Source of the DNA: Nocardioides sp. zg-DK7169
GTDB lineage: Bacteria > Actinomycetota > Actinomycetes > Propionibacteriales > Nocardioidaceae
Length of the DNA: 64,000 nt
Assembly (NCBI RefSeq): GCF_013155365.1
Contig: NZ_JABJRA010000009.1
Span: 62,001 to 126,000 of the forward strand
Reading direction: 5' to 3'
The notes below the pieces were generated by a model. The model saw only the letters and a program-made list of their open reading frames with translations. It was not told where the DNA came from and ran no database searches. This document shows positions 58,054-64,000 of the stretch, one piece after another; the stretch's first letter is position 1, and every line of letters starts with the position of its first letter. Position numbers and translations under genes: made by a program.

Positions 58054-59672
58054 GCGCGGGTCCCCACCGGGTCGGAGGACTCCGGGGAGCTGGGCTGCCC
58101 GGCGGGGCCGGGCGTGGTGTCGACTGGCTCGTCGCGGCGGTCCAGCGCGTGGTCCCGCTCGGGACGGGTGCGCCCGCGCAGGTCGACCGCACCGAGCACG
58201 CGACCGTCCACGGCGACGACGTCGGAGACGAGCGCCGCCAGCGCGGTACGCCGGGTGCGACCGGTGCGGGCGACCACCAGCACCGCGTCGGCCAGTCGGG
58301 CCGCGAGCATGCGGCCCGCGGTGCCGGCCGCCGGGCCCAGGCAGACGACCGTGCGCGTGGCCGGGGCGCCGCGCTGGGCGAGCGCCTCGCCGAAGCGGGC
58401 CAGGGCGGCGGCCTCGCCGCCCTGGGGGTCGAACCAGCACACCCGCAGCTCGGGGTGCCGGGTGGAGCGGTAGGCGACGGTGCCGGCGGCGCCGGTGCTG
58501 CCGGCCGGGCTCCCGGCGCGTGCGTCGTCCTCCTGGTGCAGCTGGAGCTCGGCGCCGAGGGCGCGCATGCGCTGCTGGGTCACGCCGACCAGGACCAGCT
58601 CGGCGTCGCCGCCGAGGCCCGCCGCCGCGACGGTGAGGGCCGCGCCGAGGCTCGGGGCGCCGGCCTCGGCGTCGTCGCGACCGGCGGTGTCGAGCACCGC
58701 GAGCACCCGGTGCGGGCCGCCGTCCGGCGCGTCCGCAGGGGGTGCCTGGTCGAGGAACTGCCAGACCCGCAGCAGGGCGTCCTGGACCGCGCCCCGGGTG
58801 GGCAGCCGCAGGTCCTGCGGCAGCCGGGCCAGGACCGGTCCGGCGCCCGACACGAGGACGTCGTCCTCGTCGCGGACCCGACCGTCGAGCGCGTCGCGGG
58901 CGAAGGCGAGGACCAGCCCGAGCAGCAGGCCGGCCAGCAGTCCGCCCGCGACCAGCAGGGCCGGGGGGCGGCCGGTGGTGGCACCGATGTCCCCGGCGTT
59001 GGTGATCACGGTGCCGCCGGTGGTCTCGATGGCGCTGAGCTCGCCGATGCGCAGCAGCAGCTCCTCGATCTCGCTGTCGAGGATGTCGCGCTCCTGGGCC
59101 GCGGCGCCGGCCATCCGGCTGCCCGCGGGCGCGTCGGCGATCTCGCGGGTGGCGGCGAGCACGTCGTCGCGCAGCAGGTCACGGCGCCGGCTGAGCTGCT
59201 CCACGGCGTTGGCGACCCGCTGGCGGGCGAGGCTGCCGCGGTAGGCGAGGAACTCCTCGGCGATCCGGTCGGCGCCGGCGACCGCCTCCTCCACGCTGCC
59301 GGCGGTGTAGGTCAGCCGCAGGACGGTGGCGTCGGGGTAGACCTCCGCGCGCAGGCCGTCGCGGATCTCGGCCGGCGTGGTGCTCTCGAGCTTCTCCGCC
59401 GCGCGGGCCACGACCTCGGAGGACCGCACGGTCTGCACCTCGGTCTGGGCGTCGATCAGCCCGGACGGCTCGCGCTGGAGGTCGAAGGGGTCCTGGGAGA
59501 TGACGTTGAGGTTGACCATCGCGGCGGCCGTGGCCGTGCTCGGCCGCAGGGCGGCGTACGCACCCCCGATGCCCGCGCCGAGGGCCGCGCACACGAGCAG
59601 CACGATCCACCGCCGTCGCAGCACCCTCCCGTAGCGACCCAGCCCCCACGGATCCGCCTGCCCAGCATGCAT
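58050..59672 (-). CDS. Wzz-type polysaccharide co-polymerase with degenerate kinase-like domain
   Basis: 540 residues. Helix 1 (about 20-42), Wzz extracytoplasmic domain with coiled-coil segments (about 45-225), helix 2 (ALLVAGGLLAGLLLGLVLAF). Then a cytosolic domain of about 270 residues resembling a bacterial tyrosine kinase fold, but without a Walker A GKS/T motif: the corresponding strand reads RVLAVLDTAGRDDAEAGAPS, and VVCLGPAAGTAGRMLAARLA and ADAVLVVARTGRTRRTALAA follow the kinase order. The C-terminus lacks a tyrosine cluster. It likely sets chain length without kinase activity. ATG at 59672 follows GGGAG at a good distance. Confidence 0.8.
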   Translation of the reverse strand: MHAGQADPWGLGRYGRVLRRRWIVLLVCAALGAGIGGAYAALRPSTATAAAMVNLNVISQDPFDLQREPSGLIDAQTEVQTVRSSEVVARAAEKLESTTPAEIRDGLRAEVYPDATVLRLTYTAGSVEEAVAGADRIAEEFLAYRGSLARQRVANAVEQLSRRRDLLRDDVLAATREIADAPAGSRMAGAAAQERDILDSEIEELLLRIGELSAIETTGGTVITNAGDIGATTGRPPALLVAGGLLAGLLLGLVLAFARDALDGRVRDEDDVLVSGAGPVLARLPQDLRLPTRGAVQDALLRVWQFLDQAPPADAPDGGPHRVLAVLDTAGRDDAEAGAPSLGAALTVAAAGLGGDAELVLVGVTQQRMRALGAELQLHQEDDARAGSPAGSTGAAGTVAYRSTRHPELRVCWFDPQGGEAAALARFGEALAQRGAPATRTVVCLGPAAGTAGRMLAARLADAVLVVARTGRTRRTALAALVSDVVAVDGRVLGAVDLRGRTRPERDHALDRRDEPVDTTPGPAGQPSSPESSDPVGTRA

Positions 59673-59767
59673 CAACGACTCCCAGCTCGAGACGACCATC
59701 CCCCACGGATCGCCGGAGCGCCCACCGTAGGGACGCGTCCCGACCGGGCCCGGGGCTCCGGAGCGGT

Positions 59768-59785
59768 ATCCCCCAGATGGGGTAT
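59768..59785 (+). promoter_or_regulatory. Polysaccharide-regulon site f
   Basis: ATCCCCCAGATGGGGTAT, 51 bp upstream of the polymerase gene at 59837 and oriented towards it. The near-palindrome also lies 96 bp upstream of the divergent chain-length gene. Confidence 0.65.
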
Positions 59786-59836
59786 ACGACGGCGGGCACC
59801 GGACCCCGGGCACGGGCCGCGCCGCAGGATCCGGGC

Positions 59837-61204
59837 ATGTCGCGCCCCTCCCCGACGCCTGCCCGCACGCGGGCCCCGTCGTCGGCCCCGTCCCCGGTGC
59901 TGTCGCCGGACGCCGCGGACCTGCCGGCGTGGCCGGTGGTGGTGCTGTTCGCCGGGCTACCGCTGTGGTGGGTCAGCGGCGTGCTCGACCTGGTCTGGGT
60001 CCCGGCCGCCGTGGTGATGGCGATGCTGCTCGGGCGCGCCGACACCGTGCGCGCGCCGCGCGGCCTCGGCGTCTGGCTGCTCTTCCTGGCCTGGTGCGCC
60101 GCCTCCGCGATCATGGTCACCACCGCGAGCGACCTGCTCGGCTTCGCCTACCGCCTCGCGCTCTACCTGGCCGGGACGGTGCTGCTCGTCTACGTCTACA
60201 ACGCCCGCCACCGGCTCACCGACCGGGTGGTGTGCGGCTGCCTGACGCTGTGGTGGGTCTACACGGTCGTGGGCGGCTACCTGGGCCTGCTGATGCCGGC
60301 CGCGGTGCTGCGCACGCCGCTGGCGCGCCTGCTGCCCGACTCCCTGCTCGGCAACGAGCTGGTGAGCCACATGGTGGTGCGCCGGCTGAGCCAGTTCAAC
60401 CCCGACTCCTTCCTCCAGGTCGCCCCGCGCCCGAGCGCGCCGTTCCTCTACACGAACAACTGGGGCAACGTGTACTCGCTGCTGCTCCCCTTCGTGATCG
60501 TCCACCTCTGGCAGGTGCGCGGCGAGCGCCGGTTCTGGCTCCTCCTCGCGGTGCTGCCCGCCTCCGCGGTGCCGGCGCTGCTGACCCTCAACCGCGGCAT
60601 GTTCCTCGGTGTCGGCCTCGCCGCGGCGTACGTCGGCCTGCGCGCGCTGCTCGCGCGCCACCTCCCCACCATCGCCGTCCTGGTGGCCCTCGGCGTCGGC
60701 GCCGTCGCGCTCTTCCACGCCCTGCCGGTGGAGGAGCGGCAGGGCGACCGGCTGAGCACGAGCGCCACCACCAGCACCGACGACCGGGCGGCGCTCTACG
60801 TGCAGGCCCTGGAGCTGGTGCCGGAGTCCCCGCTGTTCGGCCACGGCACCCCCGTGCCCACGCTCGGCGAGGCCGGCGTGCCGGTGGGCACCCAGGGCCA
60901 GGTCTGGATGGTGCTGGTCTCCCACGGCCCGGTCGCCACTGTGTGCTTCCTGGGCTGGTTCGCGCTGGCCTTCCTCGGCACCGTGCGCCGCCGTGACCCG
61001 GTCGGGCTGGCGTGCAGCACCGCGCTGCTGGTCGGGAGCGTCGAGCTCTTCTTCTACGGCGCCCTGCCCTACGGCCTGCCGCTGCTGATGCTCGCGGCCG
61101 CGCTCGGGCTGCGCGGCGCCGATGCCGCACCACCGCCTGACCCGCGCCCGGCTGCTGGGCGCCCCCGTCGTCTCGTCCCGTCCAACGAACCGGAGCGCGC
61201 ATGA
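59837..61204 (+). CDS. Second O-antigen polymerase/ligase-like protein (Wzy family)
   Basis: 455 residues, about 11 or 12 helices. A large loop near residues 175-215 (RLSQFNPDSFLQVAPRPSAP) and the Wzy_C-like LTLNRGMFLGVGLAAAYVGL with the conserved R-G pair, then ALELVPESPLFGHGTPVPTL (G-x-G). The first 25 residues are a disordered Pro/Ser/Arg-rich lead. It belongs to the second set of polysaccharide genes; the GT2 gene follows with a 4-bp overlap. ATG at 59837 is supported by AGGA upstream and by site f. Confidence 0.8.
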   Translation: MSRPSPTPARTRAPSSAPSPVLSPDAADLPAWPVVVLFAGLPLWWVSGVLDLVWVPAAVVMAMLLGRADTVRAPRGLGVWLLFLAWCAASAIMVTTASDLLGFAYRLALYLAGTVLLVYVYNARHRLTDRVVCGCLTLWWVYTVVGGYLGLLMPAAVLRTPLARLLPDSLLGNELVSHMVVRRLSQFNPDSFLQVAPRPSAPFLYTNNWGNVYSLLLPFVIVHLWQVRGERRFWLLLAVLPASAVPALLTLNRGMFLGVGLAAAYVGLRALLARHLPTIAVLVALGVGAVALFHALPVEERQGDRLSTSATTSTDDRAALYVQALELVPESPLFGHGTPVPTLGEAGVPVGTQGQVWMVLVSHGPVATVCFLGWFALAFLGTVRRRDPVGLACSTALLVGSVELFFYGALPYGLPLLMLAAALGLRGADAAPPPDPRPAAGRPRRLVPSNEPERA

Positions 61205-62130
61205 GCCTGCCGTCCTTCGCCCCTCCCCTGGTGTCGGTGGTCATCGCCACCCGCGACCGTCCCGAGATGCTGCGCGAGGCGATCGCCTCGGTGCGCGCCC
61301 AGGACTACGCCGGCCCGCTGGAGATCATCGTGGTCGCGGACCGCTGCGAGCCCGACCTGTCCCTCGAGGACGACGACGGCCGGGTGAGCGTGCGCGCCGT
61401 GCGCAACGTGCGGCGCCCCGGCCTCGCGGGGGCGCGCAACACCGGGGTCGAGGCCGCGCACGGCGAGCTGGTGGCGTTCTGCGACGACGACGACCTGTGG
61501 CTGCCCGGCAAGCTGCGGCGTCAGGTGGCCGCGCTGGTCGCGCGCCCCGACGCCGTGCTCGCCTGCTGCGGGATCCGGGTCGACTACGACGGGGGCACCC
61601 ACGACCGGGTGCTGCCCGCGACCCAGGTCGGGTTCGACGCGCTGCTCGCCGACCGGCACACCGAGCTGCACCCCTCGACGTTCGTGGCCCGCACGGCCGC
61701 GCTGCGCGGCGCCGTGGGCCTGGTCGAGGAGGAGGTCCCCGGCGGCTTCGGCGAGGACTACGAGCTGCTCCTGCGCTGCGCCCGCGCGCATCCCGTGCTC
61801 AACGTCCCCGAGCCGCTCGCCGTCGTGCGGTGGGGCACCCAGTCGTTCTTCTTCCGCCGCTGGGAGACGATGGCCGCGGGCCTGTCCTGGCTGCTGGAGC
61901 GCTACCCCGAGTTCGAGACCTCGCCCCGCGGCTCCTCGCGCATCCACGGCCAGATCGCGTTCGCGCACGCCGCCATGGGTCACCGCCGGGTGGCCCTGGG
62001 CTGGGCGGGCCGCGCCATGCGCCGCAACCCCCGCGAGCCCCGCGCCGTGCTCGCCCTCGCCGTCGCCGCCCGCGCCGTCACCCCCGACCGGGTGATGGAG
62101 GCGCTGCACCACCGGGGTCGGGGGATCTAG
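61201..62130 (+). CDS. Family 2 glycosyltransferase
   Basis: 309 residues. LVSVVIATRDRPEMLREAIA, PLEIIVVADRCEPD and GLAGARNTGVEAAHGELVAF are the GT-A fold signatures; CDDDDLWLPGKL contains the DxD (about residues 96-100). GGFGEDYELLLRCARA carries the catalytic E-D. The last 100 residues are helical. Translationally coupled to the polymerase by ATGA, so both are probably made for the second repeat unit. Confidence 0.87.
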   Translation: MSLPSFAPPLVSVVIATRDRPEMLREAIASVRAQDYAGPLEIIVVADRCEPDLSLEDDDGRVSVRAVRNVRRPGLAGARNTGVEAAHGELVAFCDDDDLWLPGKLRRQVAALVARPDAVLACCGIRVDYDGGTHDRVLPATQVGFDALLADRHTELHPSTFVARTAALRGAVGLVEEEVPGGFGEDYELLLRCARAHPVLNVPEPLAVVRWGTQSFFFRRWETMAAGLSWLLERYPEFETSPRGSSRIHGQIAFAHAAMGHRRVALGWAGRAMRRNPREPRAVLALAVAARAVTPDRVMEALHHRGRGI

Positions 62131-62165
62131 GGCCTGGGGGTGTCGGGGGCTCCGGGGGGACGGGA

Positions 62166-62223
62166 TAGTCCGCCACACAGGTGTCCTCTCGCGGCCCCAG
62201 GGCGACCCCCATGTGGCGGACTA
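62166..62223. repeat. 12-bp inverted repeat between convergent genes
   Basis: TAGTCCGCCACA (62166-62177) and TGTGGCGGACTA (62212-62223) are exact inverted copies 34 bp apart, between the GT2 stop and the terminator of the LamG/PKD gene. It may be part of a transcription terminator for the GT2 gene or the remnant of a small mobile element. Confidence 0.6.
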
Positions 62224-62257
62224 CCGCGCCCCGTTGCCCCGCCCCAGGACGACACCC

Positions 62258-62299
62258 ACGACGAAGGACCCGGCCCACACCGGACCGGGCCCTCGTCGT
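62258..62299 (-). terminator. Long hairpin terminator of the LamG/PKD gene
   Basis: ACGACGAAGGACCCGG (62258-62273) pairs with CCGGGCCCTCGTCGT (62285-62299), a near-perfect 15-bp stem starting just after the stop codon of the minus-strand gene. A typical GC-rich terminator. Confidence 0.75.
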
Positions 62300-62305
62300 A
62301 CGCAC

Positions 62306-64000
62306 TCAGGGGTTGCTGGTCAGCGTGGCCCGCAGGTGGAAGCCCACGTCGCGGGTGGCGCGGAAGTTCAGGTGGGTCTCGGCGGCGATCACGTTGGTGC
62401 CGTTGCGCAGCAGCGACGCCGGGACGGTCACCAGGACCGGGGCGGCGTTGGCGACGGTGCTGTTGCGCGCCGACGTGGCGTAGGTGCCCGAGGTGACCGG
62501 CCCGCTCGGCATGTTCGAGCGCACCACCTCGGTGCCGTTGACGTAGACCACCACGCCGTCGTCGGCGACCGTCTCCAGCTCCAGGCGCACCACGCGGCTG
62601 GCATCGGCGACGGTGAACCCGCGCCGGAAGTACGCCGCCAGCGGCCGCTCCGAGGTGGTGGCGAAGCCGTCGATGTCGGTGCCCAGCGTCGCGGTGGTGC
62701 CGAAGCCGAGGGCCCCGGCTCCCCTGCTCCACGAGGCGTCGTCGAAGGACGTCGCGTTCCAGTCGGTCGGCGGGGCGCCCGGGGCGTAGCGCCAGGCCCA
62801 GGTCGCGCCCCGGTCGACGACCACGCTCGTGGCCGCCGGCGGCGGTGCGCTGACCGTGACCGAGCGGGTCAGCTCGCTGGAGGCCCCGTCGTCGTCGGTG
62901 ACCACCAGCGTCACCGGGTAGGTGCCCGGGGCGGCGAAGGTGCGCGACGCGGTCGCCCCGCTGGCGGTGCCGCCGTCGCCGAAGTCCCAGCGGTAGGAGT
63001 CCACCGTCCCGTCGGGGTCGCTGGAGCCTGACGCGTCGAGGCTCACGCTCAGCCCGTCGGTGGTGAAGGAGAACGCCGCCTGCGGCGGACGGTTGGCCGG
63101 TACGCCGCCGGACGCGTCGGCCACGCCGGCCGCCCACAGCTGCTGCACCTGCTCCGCGGTGAGGGCGCTCGGGAAGGTGGCGACCTCGTCGATGGCGCCG
63201 TTGAAGTGCTCGGTGAGCGGCCACTTCTGGGCGTAGAAGTTGCGCCCGAAGACCGCCTGCTCGTTGCGCAGGTCGGTGTAGCCCACCCGCTGGTAGCCCT
63301 GGGTCAGGCCACCGGCGGTGCCCTCGTAGGTCCCGAGCAGGATCCCGTCGACGTAGAGCGACGCGGTGGTGCCGCTCCAGGTCGCGACCACCTGGTGCCA
63401 GCGGCCGTCGTTGAAGGTCAGGCCCTGCTGGCGCACGTTGTTCAGCCGCGGGCCGAGCGGGTCCGGGCTGCCGGTGCGCGGCGGCTGGTGCACGGAGAAC
63501 ACGACGTTGCCGTTGTTGTCCATGGTCACCGCGCGGTCGGAGTAGGTCCCGACGCCGGTCTTGGTGTCGGTCACCGCGAGCAGCGAGCCGCCGGTGATCG
63601 AGGTGGTGCGGAACCACGCCGACTGGGTGAAGGCCGGGGTCAGCTCGAGGGAGTCGCGGGAGGTGAGGTGCCCGGTGGCGCCGTCGAGGGCGACCGCGCC
63701 GTCACCGGCGAGGGCGCCAGGCGTCGTGGCGACCCCGCCGACCTTCTCCCCCGGCGCGGCGGCCGCGGTCGAGCGGTCCTCGAGCGTGGTGCCGGCGTCC
63801 CCGGCCCGCCAGTACAGGTTCGCCCCGAGGGAGCGGACCAGGTCGGCGTACGCCGGTGGGGCGCTCGCGCGCACGGTGGCGCTCGTCGTGGGCGAGCTGG
63901 CGCTCGTGCGGACCCCGTCGCTGACCCGCAGCCGGTAGCCGTACGTCGCGCCCGGGGTGAGGCCGGTGTCGTCGAAGCGCATCGTGGGGCGGCTCCACGG
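62306..64000 (-). CDS. Large secreted protein with FnIII, LamG and PKD domains, 3' part
   Basis: The gene enters from beyond the right edge; 565 codons are visible. The visible N-terminal end finishes a fibronectin type III module (TGLTPGATYGYRLRVSDG). Then a LamG-like concanavalin domain (about 50-290) with SLELTPAFTQSAWFRTTSIT, VVATWSGTTASLYVDGILLG and NGAIDEVATFPSALTAEQ. Then a PKD domain with LDASGSSDPDGTVDSYRWDF. The last 170 residues are a jelly-roll domain (AYFRRGFTVADASRVVRLEL, VYVNGTEVVRSNMP). No sortase motif at the end. Such proteins sit on the cell surface or in the matrix, binding polysaccharide. Complete size unknown. Confidence 0.82.
   Translation of the reverse strand, partial: PWSRPTMRFDDTGLTPGATYGYRLRVSDGVRTSASSPTTSATVRASAPPAYADLVRSLGANLYWRAGDAGTTLEDRSTAAAAPGEKVGGVATTPGALAGDGAVALDGATGHLTSRDSLELTPAFTQSAWFRTTSITGGSLLAVTDTKTGVGTYSDRAVTMDNNGNVVFSVHQPPRTGSPDPLGPRLNNVRQQGLTFNDGRWHQVVATWSGTTASLYVDGILLGTYEGTAGGLTQGYQRVGYTDLRNEQAVFGRNFYAQKWPLTEHFNGAIDEVATFPSALTAEQVQQLWAAGVADASGGVPANRPPQAAFSFTTDGLSVSLDASGSSDPDGTVDSYRWDFGDGGTASGATASRTFAAPGTYPVTLVVTDDDGASSELTRSVTVSAPPPAATSVVVDRGATWAWRYAPGAPPTDWNATSFDDASWSRGAGALGFGTTATLGTDIDGFATTSERPLAAYFRRGFTVADASRVVRLELETVADDGVVVYVNGTEVVRSNMPSGPVTSGTYATSARNSTVANAAPVLVTVPASLLRNGTNVIAAETHLNFRATRDVGFHLRATLTSNP

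Overview
The window is GC-rich (about 70 percent or more by eye), densely packed actinobacterial chromosome. A Nocardioides or another Nocardioidaceae member is the best fit. The reasons are a Ku protein with a Lys/Ala-rich tail, a C50-type carotenoid operon with a split lycopene cyclase, a 13E12-type DUF222/HNH gene beside TTGGTCGAG-type repeats, and an mfd / SurA-like lipoprotein / mazG block. No rRNA, tRNA, CRISPR array or intact insertion sequence was seen.

Layout. 1-2962: the 3' end of ku, a DHA2-type efflux pump and a two-domain VOC protein. 3218-8947: a carotenoid operon (idi, crtE, crtB, crtI, two lycopene cyclase subunits, a UbiA-type lycopene elongase) in which nearly every stop codon overlaps the next start. 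8910-10294: a glycosyltransferase and a membrane protein on the other strand. 10374-12099: two 116-bp direct repeats, then an HNH gene whose promoter spacer is filled by a consensus LexA (SOS) box. 12196-17187: mazG, a SurA-like lipoprotein and mfd. From 17647 to the end of the window almost everything concerns extracellular polysaccharide and the cell surface.

Polysaccharide region. Operon A (17647-20583) encodes an exported protein, a transporter and a propeller protein. Operon B (23942 down to 20598) encodes a GT4 transferase, a UDP-sugar dehydrogenase and a methyltransferase. Operon C (29186 down to 25132) encodes a GNAT protein, an AMP-ligase, a PLP decarboxylase and an acyl carrier protein; it resembles the gene set associated with exosortase A, but no exosortase is visible. 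29309-30853 holds a GT2 and a polysaccharide deacetylase. Operon D (43031 down to 30855) is a nearly complete Wzx/Wzy pathway with amino-sugar genes, flippase, chain-length protein and polymerase. A 1621-residue secreted protein and a LuxR-type regulator lacking receiver aspartates follow. 49233-62130 carries a second set of functions: acetyltransferase, GH16 hydrolase, second flippase, kinase-like protein, LamG protein, propeller, sulfotransferase, second chain-length protein, second polymerase and a GT2. The window ends inside a large LamG/PKD surface protein.

The most interesting signal is non-coding. Six 18-bp sites matching CTCCCC-NNR-ATTGGGTAY lie 51-110 bp upstream of polysaccharide genes or operons, all pointing the same way relative to the gene. 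Related palindromes lie near three more, including the region upstream of the LuxR-type regulator. This suggests one regulon controlling the whole polysaccharide programme.
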